Source: Aggregatibacter aphrophilus ATCC 33389 (GTDB lineage Bacteria > Pseudomonadota > Gammaproteobacteria > Enterobacterales > Pasteurellaceae). From it: a DNA stretch of 64,000 nt. This document shows positions 19,525 to 27,490 of the stretch, in pieces. Under the pieces are notes generated by a model that was not told the origin of the DNA, did no database searches, and worked only from the letters and a program-made list of their open reading frames with translations. The DNA lies in the NCBI RefSeq assembly GCF_900636915.1, contig NZ_LR134327.1:992001-1056000 (forward strand). The letters run 5' to 3'. Both the position numbers and the translations under genes were made by a program. The stretch's first letter is position 1. Each line of letters starts with the position of its first letter.

Positions 19525-20720
19525 TGGAAAGAAAATGGAAAATAGTTGTTTTAGTGATCGTTATCATGATTACTTTATTTATATGGCTTCGCCAGCAAAC
19601 CGCCCCCGTAATTTCGCTAAGCGTTTCCACCGACGGGCGTTATGTTGTGAGCGGGCATGCGGATAGAAAAGCCCACCCATCGAAACCTATAGGGCAGTTA
19701 GTGTTGTGGGATATTGAAAAGAAAACTAAGACCGTCTTATCAAAAAATGCTAACGCCTTCAGTGCCATGTTTATTCCGGATAGCCACGAATTTATGTGGC
19801 AAGATGACAAAGATATTATCTATATGCAAAATACGGATAGGCAAGTGATTAAAAGTTTTCAGCACCCTTTCACCTTACAAAATCACCGTATAACGGCGAA
19901 TAAGTCCTTTTATTTGTCCGCTGATATGTATAACCATTTATACCTAGGACAGGAGGACGCTCTAAAGCCGGTTTATACGGACGGTGCAGCTACCAGTAAA
20001 CCGGTTGATTTATCCATTGTAGGCGATTATTTTTTATCTGTTACGCCTACTTGCTACGGACCAAATGATCCTGTAGCCGAAACCAATCTAACTGCAAACC
20101 CTATCAATCCAAGCGAGTATAAAAAAAGTAGTTATGATGGCGTCACTCTATGGGACAAAAATACCTTAAAACCAGTCGCTAAACTTAATGGAAATTGTGG
20201 TTCAACCAGCGGTCTAATTAGCCCGGATGGCAAATGGGTGATTACCGGTGGAGAGAATGTTGGAATTTATATGTGGGAAATCAATAATGTAAATCATCGG
20301 CTAAATCCAATTAAAATTCATAATGGTAACTCTCATGATGGAGTAAATTACTATGATGCTATTGATTCATCTCCTATAGCTGAAAAATTTAAGGATAAAA
20401 TTATTTATTTAGGCCAAAATGCTGTAGCTATTGCATTTATTAACGAAAAGGATTTTATTGCTATTGGTAAAACATATATCAATGAAGATAATTATAATGT
20501 AATCCCTCTTTATGTGGTCGGGGATAATTTAATAAAAGATTTTTTAGAAATTGATAATAGCCCTACTATTTCCACTAATTACTATCAACGAAATCTCAGT
20601 GTCTCTTCTTCTCCTAAAGCTCACATTTTAGTTACAGGTCAAGCCACCGGTGGTGGAATTAATGTGTATAAATATCATCCTGAGAAAATGGAGTTAGAGA
20701 AAATCTGGGTGGCAGATTAA
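19524..20720 (+). CDS. Membrane-anchored beta-propeller-like protein, predicted immunity 1
   Basis: The 398-residue protein has a short basic N-terminus, one transmembrane helix (about 5-24), then a periplasmic domain with WD40-like blades. Examples are S-V-S-T-D-G-R-Y-V-V-S-G-H followed by L-V-L-W-D-I-E, and L-I-S-P-D-G-K-W-V-I-T-G-G followed by Y-M-W-E-I. It starts inside the stop codon of the effector (TAATG), as expected for a tightly co-expressed immunity protein. Four relatives lie downstream (one only a fragment). All intact copies end in nearly the same 45 residues, finishing E-K-I-W-V-A-D. Neutralising the effector in the periplasm is an inference from position and anchoring; no biochemical motif proves it. 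Confidence 0.65.
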   Translation: MERKWKIVVLVIVIMITLFIWLRQQTAPVISLSVSTDGRYVVSGHADRKAHPSKPIGQLVLWDIEKKTKTVLSKNANAFSAMFIPDSHEFMWQDDKDIIYMQNTDRQVIKSFQHPFTLQNHRITANKSFYLSADMYNHLYLGQEDALKPVYTDGAATSKPVDLSIVGDYFLSVTPTCYGPNDPVAETNLTANPINPSEYKKSSYDGVTLWDKNTLKPVAKLNGNCGSTSGLISPDGKWVITGGENVGIYMWEINNVNHRLNPIKIHNGNSHDGVNYYDAIDSSPIAEKFKDKIIYLGQNAVAIAFINEKDFIAIGKTYINEDNYNVIPLYVVGDNLIKDFLEIDNSPTISTNYYQRNLSVSSSPKAHILVTGQATGGGINVYKYHPEKMELEKIWVAD

Positions 20721-20747
20721 TAATAAATCTAATATAAGAGGAAAAAA

Positions 20748-20783
20748 ATGAGTACACTAATTTCTAATGATAAAATAACATGA
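20748..20783 (+). pseudogene. Remnant of the EIIB-like gene start
   Basis: The 11-codon frame M-S-T-L-I-S-N-D-K-I-T matches the first residues of the EIIB-like protein encoded at 28652 (M-K-T-L-I-P-D-D-E-I-K), then hits TGA. The spacer between the preceding immunity gene and this start also resembles the corresponding spacer at 28622-28651. The similarity fades after about 45 bases, so the rest of the gene has been lost. Confidence 0.5.
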
Positions 20784-20866
20784 TTTATAATATGATTATA
20801 AAGTTCAATATTTAAGTCATTAAACCGTCCAACTTTTGCAGGCAATATCATATCAAGAGGAGATGT

Positions 20867-21067
20867 ATGATGTTAAAGTTCATTGTAACTATTATGCTGT
20901 TTATTTTATTATTTTTCCTTTTTGGCTTTCTTATTTTTGCATTTAATATCTGTGGCTACGGCTTATTTAGTACGAAACCTGCAGAAGGATTTTTGGCGCT
21001 TACTACGGCACTGTCCGGCGTTACTACCTATGTGATCGTAACACTTTACGCAAAGTATAAAACATAA
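20867..21067 (+). CDS. Small two-helix membrane protein, unknown
   Basis: 66 residues; I do not recognise the family. A strong ribosome site (AGAGGAG at 20856-20862) precedes two adjacent ATGs (20867, 20870). The sequence has a very hydrophobic first helix (about 4-27), a short loop containing F-N-I-C-G-Y-G, and a second hydrophobic segment (about 41-60) ending in Y-A-K-Y-K-T. It lies between the module 1 immunity gene and a decayed immunity fragment, so it could belong to the lost part of a module. An accessory immunity or membrane role is only a guess. Confidence 0.5.
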   Translation: MMLKFIVTIMLFILLFFLFGFLIFAFNICGYGLFSTKPAEGFLALTTALSGVTTYVIVTLYAKYKT

Positions 21068-21237
21068 ACTTGATCTGACTTGGCTCAACACGATTCTCTC
21101 CAAAAGACCGGACGCCAAATTTAAGATATAGATTATGCTCTGCTCTTACCCATTTCATTAAAAAATGATTATTAGCTGAGGTTATTAAAAAATATAATAG
21201 GGAAAAATTAGTCCTAGTTATAGCAGAAACCATAAGA

Positions 21238-21468
21238 GAAAGGGAGATGAACCTTCTCACTTATTTGTTGTGGGCGAACGATTAATAAAAAGCCACGTAG
21301 AAACAGGCAATATTCGAGACGTTTCCACTAACTACTTCCAACATATCAGCATACCCTCTTCTTAAAGCGCGCATTCTTGTTACAAGGTAAACTACCGGTA
21401 GTGAAATTACTATTTACAAATATACCCCTGATAAAATGGAATTAGAAAAAAATTTGGGTTCAGATTAA
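21238..21468 (+). pseudogene. Decayed 3' fragment of an immunity-like gene
   Basis: Read with frameshifts, this stretch gives G-D-E-P-S-H-L-F-V-V-G-E-R-L-I-K, V-S-T-N-Y-F-Q and, near the end, W/L-G-S-D-type residues. These correspond to the last about 75 residues of the propeller proteins (compare G-D-E-L-A-R-L-F-T-V-G-D of the gene at 24986 and the common S-T-N-Y-Y-Q-R tail). Several stops and indels make it non-functional. Nothing recognisable remains in 21068-21237, so the 527-base gap between genes is mainly a graveyard plus the terminator and leader of module 2. Confidence 0.8.
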
Positions 21469-21474
21469 TTGTGT

Positions 21475-21519
21475 AAAGTGCGGTCGAAATTCTCGGTGTT
21501 TTTCGACCGCACTTTTTTT
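21475..21519 (+). terminator. Uptake-signal hairpin terminator before module 2
   Basis: AAAGTGCGGTCGAAA (21475-21489) pairs with TTTCGACCGCACTTT (21501-21513 region), followed by a T run. Both arms are complete uptake signals. The right arm is also the first element of direct repeat copy 2. Confidence 0.88.
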
Positions 21520-22451
21520 CTACACAGCAATCTCAAAGTTAGCTTTTAACCCTAAATTCACTATAATATTTGTTCGCTAACCAAGGAGAATTCCATGCCA
21601 CATGAAAATCTAATCTATGCCGTCAATGCTCACCAACTCTCCAATAACGAACAAGAAAATATTATTATCCTAATTTATGCCGCCAGTGCCGAAATCGCCA
21701 AAAATCACATTACAGTTTACCAACAACAGAACCAAATTCGATTACAGTATTCTTTTCTTCCCCTACCCCTTAATACCTATTTTCAACGCCACGCCGATGA
21801 AACATTGATTGCGCAATTAAAAACAACAGCACAAGAGTTATCGGAACAGCATCCGGTTATCATTTTCAACCCTAACCAATATCGAGAAAATGAAAAAAGC
21901 ACAACGGCCTGTTTAACTAAAACCGAATTCCTGCTCAGACGAGAAGATGAACGTACGCCTTTCTTATTTCAGCCTATTCCTGACACCATTAAGCCTTACC
22001 TATGGCCGGAAGATAATTCCACCGGACAATGTTATGCCATCATTAATGCCGAAGTGAGCTTTTGGTTTCCACAGCGTTTTGAGTTGGATGATATTCATTA
22101 CGCTTGTTTATTTAAGGGTGAAGAAGGAGAAAAGAGAAAAAAGACTGCGCCTTATTTGTTGCACTTACCGGAAAATCACTCTTTTGTTGAAGAACTGTGC
22201 AGTGAAAGCCCGACAGGAAAGGAGCAAGAAGACGGGTTTCAGCAATGGAATAAGCCGTTTGGCTTTTTCTTTCGCTCTCATGCCACATTTGATGAGCTGT
22301 TACACCATTTCAGAAAATTTATCTATATGCCGACCTATGACGGACGCTTGCTCTATTTTCGCTTTTATGACCCGACAGTATTGGAAGACTATTTTGACCG
22401 TTTAATGTATTACCCTAAAAAGGTCGCAACGTTTTGGGGAGGCGGGTTAAT
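21505..22451 (+). repeat. Long direct repeat, copy 2
   Basis: Second copy of the block at 15951-16897, offset 5554 bases. It starts at the uptake signal and ends in the codons after F-W-G-G-G-L-I. Such near-identity beside strongly diverged flanks points to recent duplication or gene conversion. Confidence 0.93.
21539..21567 (+). promoter_or_regulatory. Promoter of second chaperone-effector module
   Basis: An exact copy of the promoter at 15985-16013, with TATAAT at 21562-21567. Both modules should therefore be transcribed under the same control. Confidence 0.6.
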
Positions 22452-22920
22452 AGACTCAATTAGTTTACCTAAAGGCCATCATGTTGTGCATTATGCGCCA
22501 ACAATGGATTTTGCTAAAATAACACCAGTTAAGAAGCAGTTTGATAGGTTCGAGATGAACGTCATTGTCGATGAAAGAAATGCTTCTCTGCTAACAGATT
22601 TAGTCAATGAACTGCTAGAAACCACACCTATTCTAAACGATTACTATGAAAGAGAGACCATTGAAAAAGTCGTTCAACATTGTTATCGTCTTTGCAAAAC
22701 TCATGCTTTGTATCAAACTATTGATATTGGCCTGCTAGCCTTGCTAAGTTTAGCCTATGGTACTGTGATTGACAGATTAGATCCGGAAAAGAAAATTAAT
22801 CAAATTTTACAAAGTGACATCACTGAACAAAAAAAACGATACCTTATAAAACAACGGATAAGCGTTCTAGAAAATAAAAATATTATCCGTAATAAATTGG
22901 GAGCAAATTTACATGGCTAA
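21595..22920 (+). CDS. DUF4123-type effector chaperone (TEC/Tap-like), module 2
   Basis: 441 residues. The first 286 residues, including the DUF4123 region, are identical to the chaperone at 16041. The final 155 residues are clearly homologous but much diverged (shared landmarks include K-K-Q-F-D, L-L-E-T-T-P-I, Y-Y-x-R and a C-terminal coiled region). The same eight-base overlap with the following effector gene is kept (ATGGCTAA). The pattern suggests that the constant part docks to a common secretion component while the variable tail recognises the cognate effector. That division of labour is an inference. Confidence 0.8.
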   Translation: MPHENLIYAVNAHQLSNNEQENIIILIYAASAEIAKNHITVYQQQNQIRLQYSFLPLPLNTYFQRHADETLIAQLKTTAQELSEQHPVIIFNPNQYRENEKSTTACLTKTEFLLRREDERTPFLFQPIPDTIKPYLWPEDNSTGQCYAIINAEVSFWFPQRFELDDIHYACLFKGEEGEKRKKTAPYLLHLPENHSFVEELCSESPTGKEQEDGFQQWNKPFGFFFRSHATFDELLHHFRKFIYMPTYDGRLLYFRFYDPTVLEDYFDRLMYYPKKVATFWGGGLIDSISLPKGHHVVHYAPTMDFAKITPVKKQFDRFEMNVIVDERNASLLTDLVNELLETTPILNDYYERETIEKVVQHCYRLCKTHALYQTIDIGLLALLSLAYGTVIDRLDPEKKINQILQSDITEQKKRYLIKQRISVLENKNIIRNKLGANLHG

Positions 22921-24982
22921 TACCACTACACAACCATTCTATCATCAATTCGAAGAAGCCCACCGTTCTGAATCAACCAAGACGGGCACTGCAGCTTGTC
23001 GTACTAATATCATTATTCATCATAAAGATACACTTGATCGTCCTTTACCTGCAGGAATTATGGTCAAAGTTTATGACCAAGATGGTGGTGTTTCTTACGG
23101 TGAAATTGATAAAAATGGAGATAGTCACCATTTGAGCGTAAAGTGCGGTCTGATTTCATGGCAATTAATGAGAGGTCCTGATACAGCACCAAAATACGAC
23201 CGTCATAAAAAAGACGGCAGACAGCTTACTGATAAAGATGAACAAGCATTTTTTAATGATTCAGACGGCTATGTCCTCATCAAAGCAAATGATGAAAAAA
23301 CTAAAGACCCGCGATTACAACTTGCTAAACCGCTAAAAGTGTTTGTTTCGGTAAATATAACAAAAGTGAAGGCAATTTATCTTCCCCCGCCGATTCTATT
23401 GAATTTGCGTTTTCGTCAAAACAGTAAGGCGGGGTTATCAAGCAAACAACTTCAACAGATTGAAAAGGATGGTAAAACAGCCACTTTGTTTATTCATGGC
23501 TACAATGTTTCTCTTGGCCATATCGGAAAATTTCCTCAAGCGAAAGATTTTGGTAATCTTCCGGAATATTCTAATCTACCGCCTGCTGAGCAAGTTCAGC
23601 GTCCTTATCTACATTATGACAACGAGGCTATTGGTCAGTTGGTAAGAAAAGTAATCCTTGAACAAGCGAAAGAAGACGAAGAGATTCATCTCGAACGGAT
23701 CTATAATGAAATCGATTTAAAAGTAAACAGCCATAAAGCCCTGGGATGGTTTCCACATGTGGAATATTATTTGAATTTAGCTGCGTCGGGCAAGCTCAAT
23801 TCGGATGAACCGTTTACCGATTGGGAGAAGTATCACCGGATTATCGGCGTTACTTGGTCTGGTAGCGTCGATCCTTCCATGGTGTTTTTCAGGGCCGAAA
23901 TGTATGCTAATGAGGCAGGCCGAGAACTAGCAAAGGTGTTGATAGAATTATTTAATAAAGGCATTAAAGTCAATATTATTACCCACTCGTTAGGTGCCCG
24001 AGTTGCATTAAGTGCATTGAATATTTTAGGCGATTTTGACGGAGCCTATGATGAGAAAATTGATAATCTGATTATGTGGGAAGCAGCGGTAGCCGATAAT
24101 TCAATCACCAATAAATATACTCGCGTGAAAAATCCGGTGGCAATGGAGCTATTTCCTTATGCACATAAAACAGTGAAATACATTCGAGTATTGTATTCAC
24201 AAGAAGATGGAGTGTTGGATGGTGATAGTCGTGGTGGAGATCAGGAATATACCGGTTTAATTGGCGGGGCTTATCCAATGAAATATTCCTCTCTAGCAAA
24301 CACCACCGGTGCCTTAAAAGATTATTACTATAAGTTAAATTTAATTGGCAAGTATTATGAAACTGTAGAACAACTCCGACGGAACGTCCTAATACATCGG
24401 GGAAGCCTAAACCAGGATGACATTGCGGAATATAACAATATAGAAAACACAGCGAAAGGACGGGAAATAAAACAGAAGATTGAAAAATTACTGGTGGAAG
24501 AAGCCAATAAAGTATCTTCCGATTTAGAGAAGCCATTAAACTATTTGAAACCTTGGAGCCATTATCGTCGTTTCCGTCCTGAGGATGAGTATTTTAAACA
24601 TATTATTGATGTGCTGACTTACCAGGTGTTTAACAATTGGACGATTTATATAAAAAATATGTGGGTACGCTCTGCGTTGGGACATCAGGGGAACCGGTTG
24701 TCAGTTAGGGGAATAGGGTTTAAAAATAAAGAATTATCAAAGCGTCAACAAGAGGAAGGGTTTGATAAATTTATTGCCGATAACACTAGCAATAATGGAG
24801 AAAATAAAAAATTCTGGTTTTGGGATCAGAGTAATTATTTCATTTCGCACTCGGCAATGCGGGAATGGGAGTGGAAAGCATTAGATAGCCAAAAAGTTTT
24901 CCCTGATATTTATAAAGAAAGTTATAAAAACCAAATTATTGATAGATGGATTAAAAAGAATTCAAATTTTGGGAGATACTAA
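22913..24982 (+). CDS. Predicted T6SS lipase-type effector (alpha/beta-hydrolase), module 2
   Basis: 689 residues, roughly half identical to the effector at 17359 along its length, including the N-terminal A-C-R-T segment, the L-T-D-K-D and S-D-G-Y-V-L blocks and the A-I-Y-L-P-P-P linker. The hydrolase core has F-I-H-G-Y-N, V-T-W-S-G-S-V-D-P and the elbow T-H-S-L-G-A-R with Ser359. Candidate partners are Asp432 (S-Q-E-D-G-V-L) and His646 (I-S-H-S-A). The middle region (about 440-530) is the most different and shorter than in module 1. It has no signal peptide, so export would need a dedicated system. GGGAG lies nine bases upstream of the ATG. It ends in F-G-R-Y like its paralogue, three bases before the next gene. 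Confidence 0.72.
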   Translation: MANTTTQPFYHQFEEAHRSESTKTGTAACRTNIIIHHKDTLDRPLPAGIMVKVYDQDGGVSYGEIDKNGDSHHLSVKCGLISWQLMRGPDTAPKYDRHKKDGRQLTDKDEQAFFNDSDGYVLIKANDEKTKDPRLQLAKPLKVFVSVNITKVKAIYLPPPILLNLRFRQNSKAGLSSKQLQQIEKDGKTATLFIHGYNVSLGHIGKFPQAKDFGNLPEYSNLPPAEQVQRPYLHYDNEAIGQLVRKVILEQAKEDEEIHLERIYNEIDLKVNSHKALGWFPHVEYYLNLAASGKLNSDEPFTDWEKYHRIIGVTWSGSVDPSMVFFRAEMYANEAGRELAKVLIELFNKGIKVNIITHSLGARVALSALNILGDFDGAYDEKIDNLIMWEAAVADNSITNKYTRVKNPVAMELFPYAHKTVKYIRVLYSQEDGVLDGDSRGGDQEYTGLIGGAYPMKYSSLANTTGALKDYYYKLNLIGKYYETVEQLRRNVLIHRGSLNQDDIAEYNNIENTAKGREIKQKIEKLLVEEANKVSSDLEKPLNYLKPWSHYRRFRPEDEYFKHIIDVLTYQVFNNWTIYIKNMWVRSALGHQGNRLSVRGIGFKNKELSKRQQEEGFDKFIADNTSNNGENKKFWFWDQSNYFISHSAMREWEWKALDSQKVFPDIYKESYKNQIIDRWIKKNSNFGRY

Positions 24983-24985
24983 AAA

Positions 24986-26197
24986 ATGAGTACTAGGCTA
25001 AAATTAAGAGTTATTGTATTAGCTGTTATTCTATTCGTTATTTTATTTGCTATATATAAATATTTCAGCACTGCGCCGGTACTTTCGTTAAGCGTTTCCA
25101 GCGACGGGCGTTATGTTATTAGTGCTCATGCTGCGCAAGATGCAGATCGTCATAAGCCTATTGGTCAGCTAGTATTATGGGATATTGAGAGAAAGGAAAA
25201 GACAATACTTGCCAGGGATGCTAATGCTTTTAGTGCAGCGTTTATTCCCGATAGTCACGAATTTATGTGGCAAGACAGAAAAAATATCGTACATATTCAA
25301 AATGTTGAAGGAAAAGAAATAGAAAGTTTTCCACATTTTCAGGTTAAGACTCATATTATGTCGGCAGATAAGCAATTTTATCTTTCCTCCAATATGGAAG
25401 ATAACGGACAACTATACAAAGGTTATGGAAAAGATTTAGTACCAGTTTATACCGATGGAAGTTTCCCTTTCCCATTAACTTTATCAATGAGTAAAGACTA
25501 TTTTTTATCTGCAACTGCAGCTTGTTCAGTTGGCGATTATCCTGTTGCGGAAACTAACCTAACAGAAAACCCAATTAATCCTAACAGCAGTAAAAAAGGA
25601 AGTTATGATGAAATTACTTTATGGAATAGGCATACTCTAAAGCCAGTCGCTAAATTAAATGGAAATTGTGGAAAGACTACAGGTTTAATTAGCCCTAATG
25701 GTGATTGGGTAGTAACTGGTGGAGAGAATTTTGGGAATTTTATGTGGGAAGTCAATAATCTTAATAACCGGCAAAATCTAGCTCATGTTAATGATGTTTT
25801 CTATAGAAGTAATGAAAAAAAATTACAAGAATATAAAAGAAAAGCTTTACCTAAACCGCATAAATTTAAAGATAAACAAATTACTTTAAATCATACGGTT
25901 GCTATTGCATTCGTAACCGAGAAAGATTTTATTTTATTAGGCGAAAGTAGCAGTGATGATGGATTTGGCGATGAATTAGCCCGTTTATTTACTGTCGGTG
26001 ATCCTTGGTTTAAAGCTTATGTAGAAATCGGCAACGACCCGAGTATCTCAACAAATTACTATCAGAGAAACCTCAGCGTCTCCTCTTCCCCGAAAGCCCA
26101 TATTCTCGTCACCGGGCAAGCCACCGGCGGCGGAATTAATGTGTATAAATATCATCCTGAGAAAATGGAATTAGAGAAAATCTGGGTGGCAGATTAA
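24986..26197 (+). CDS. Membrane-anchored beta-propeller-like protein, predicted immunity 2
   Basis: 403 residues, one N-terminal transmembrane helix (about 8-27), then a periplasmic propeller-like domain. Visible blade motifs include S-V-S-S-D-G-R-Y-V-I-S-A-H, L-V-L-W-D-I-E-R-K, F-M-W-Q-D and L-I-S-P-N-G-D-W-V-V-T-G-G. The start lies three bases after the effector stop, using the GGGAGA at the effector's end as ribosome site. The N-terminal two-thirds resembles the broken copy at 26262 more than immunity 1. The last about 45 residues are the shared tail seen in all copies. It is followed by an uptake-signal hairpin. Confidence 0.65.
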   Translation: MSTRLKLRVIVLAVILFVILFAIYKYFSTAPVLSLSVSSDGRYVISAHAAQDADRHKPIGQLVLWDIERKEKTILARDANAFSAAFIPDSHEFMWQDRKNIVHIQNVEGKEIESFPHFQVKTHIMSADKQFYLSSNMEDNGQLYKGYGKDLVPVYTDGSFPFPLTLSMSKDYFLSATAACSVGDYPVAETNLTENPINPNSSKKGSYDEITLWNRHTLKPVAKLNGNCGKTTGLISPNGDWVVTGGENFGNFMWEVNNLNNRQNLAHVNDVFYRSNEKKLQEYKRKALPKPHKFKDKQITLNHTVAIAFVTEKDFILLGESSSDDGFGDELARLFTVGDPWFKAYVEIGNDPSISTNYYQRNLSVSSSPKAHILVTGQATGGGINVYKYHPEKMELEKIWVAD

Positions 26198-26202
26198 ATG
26201 TT

Positions 26203-26246
26203 AAAAGTGCGGTTCAAATTTTTGGGGGGATTGACCGCACTTTTTA
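26203..26246 (+). terminator. Uptake-signal hairpin terminator after immunity 2
   Basis: AAAAGTGCGGTTCAA pairs with TTGACCGCACTTTT with one bulged base, then TTATT. Confidence 0.8.
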
Positions 26247-26261
26247 TTATTGAGAGATTGC

Positions 26262-27407
26262 ATGAAAAGTAAATTAACAATTATTAGCTTTATCGTTGCT
26301 ACTACAATATTACTAGTATTTTTTCGTCAGCATACGGATCCTGTTATTTCGTTAAGTGTTTCAACCGATGGACGTTATGTCATTAGTGCTCATGTTACGG
26401 AAGATGCCGATAGACATAAACCTATTGGTCAGTTGGTGTTATGGGATATTGAGAAAAAGGAAAAGACAATACTTGCCCGAAATGCCAATGCGTTTAGTGC
26501 CTTTTTTATTCCTGATAGCCATCAGTTTATGTGACAGGATAATAAAAATATTGTGCATATTCAAAATGTTGAAGGAAAAGAAATAGAAAATTTCCCACAT
26601 TTTCAAGTTAAAACTCATATTATGTCAGCAGATAAACAATTTTATCTTTCCTCTAATATGGAAGATAACGGGCAGCTTTATAAAGGGTATGGAAAAGATT
26701 TAATACCAGTTTATACCGATGGAAGTTTCCCTTTCCCATTAACTTTGTCAATGAGTAAAGATTATTTTTTATCAGCTACTGAAACATGTACAACATCACC
26801 TGATCCTGTGGCAGATACAAATTTGACGATCAATCCGGTAAATCCTGATAGCAGTAAAAAAAGCAGCTATACCGGAGTGACTTTATGGGACAGATATACC
26901 TTGAAACCGGTAGCCCGTCTTTATGGAAATTGTGGATATACTACGGGGTTAATTAGCCCTAATGGTGATTGGGTAGTGACGGGCGGCGAAAATTTTGGGA
27001 ATTATATGTGGGAAATTCATAACATTATGAATAGACAACGTCTATCATTAAAGTTTGATAATATTCCCGAAAAATTGCAAGAAAAACAAATTACGAAAAT
27101 CAGTGTCATTGCTTATGCTTTTGTTACAGATACAGAATTTGTTGCAGTGAGACAAAGTGGTAATTATGACGGTTATGGCGATGAAATTGCTGCTGTCTAT
27201 AGTGTAGGCGAACCTCAAATTAAAGGATATGTAGAAATCGGCAACGACCCGAGTATCTCAACAAATTACTATCAGAGAAACCTCAGCATCTCCTCTTCAC
27301 CAAAAGCTCATATTCTCGTCACCGGGCAAGCGACCGGTGGTGGAATTAATGTGTATAAATATCACCCTGAGAAAATGGAATTAGAGAAAATCTGGGTGGC
27401 AGATTAA
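26262..27407 (+). pseudogene. Third propeller-like immunity paralogue, broken by one in-frame stop
   Basis: The frame starts at ATG 26262 (M-K-S-K-L-T-I, transmembrane helix, S-V-S-T-D-G-R-Y). It runs to TGA at 26532-26534, where the paralogues have TGG in F-M-W-Q-D. Reading continues without frameshift through Q-D-N-K-N-I-V-H to the normal E-K-I-W-V-A-D end at 27407, which would give 381 residues. A GTG at 26553 could restart translation but would lack the membrane anchor. A single substitution therefore separates this from an intact gene. It could be a recent pseudogene, a phase of on/off variation by mutation, or a sequencing error. Confidence 0.85.
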
Positions 27408-27412
27408 GAGTT

Positions 27413-27458
27413 AAAAGTGCGGTCAGAATTCTCGGTGTTTTTCGACCGCACTTTTTTT
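27413..27458 (+). terminator. Uptake-signal hairpin terminator after immunity 3
   Basis: AAAAGTGCGGTC (27413-27424) pairs with GACCGCACTTTT (27444-27455), followed by T residues. The loop and right arm closely resemble those of the hairpin at 21475. Confidence 0.85.
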
Positions 27459-27490
27459 CCGGATTACCGAAGGGATTATTGAGGAAATAA

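Noticed and set aside
21068-21237. Further coding remnant upstream of the decayed immunity tail
   Set aside because: No frame showed convincing similarity to neighbouring genes by eye; at most scattered residues match.
26553-27407. Separate gene starting at GTG 26553
   Set aside because: It is in the same frame as the interrupted immunity gene, begins in the middle of a conserved block and would lack the anchor, so it is the 3' part of the broken gene.
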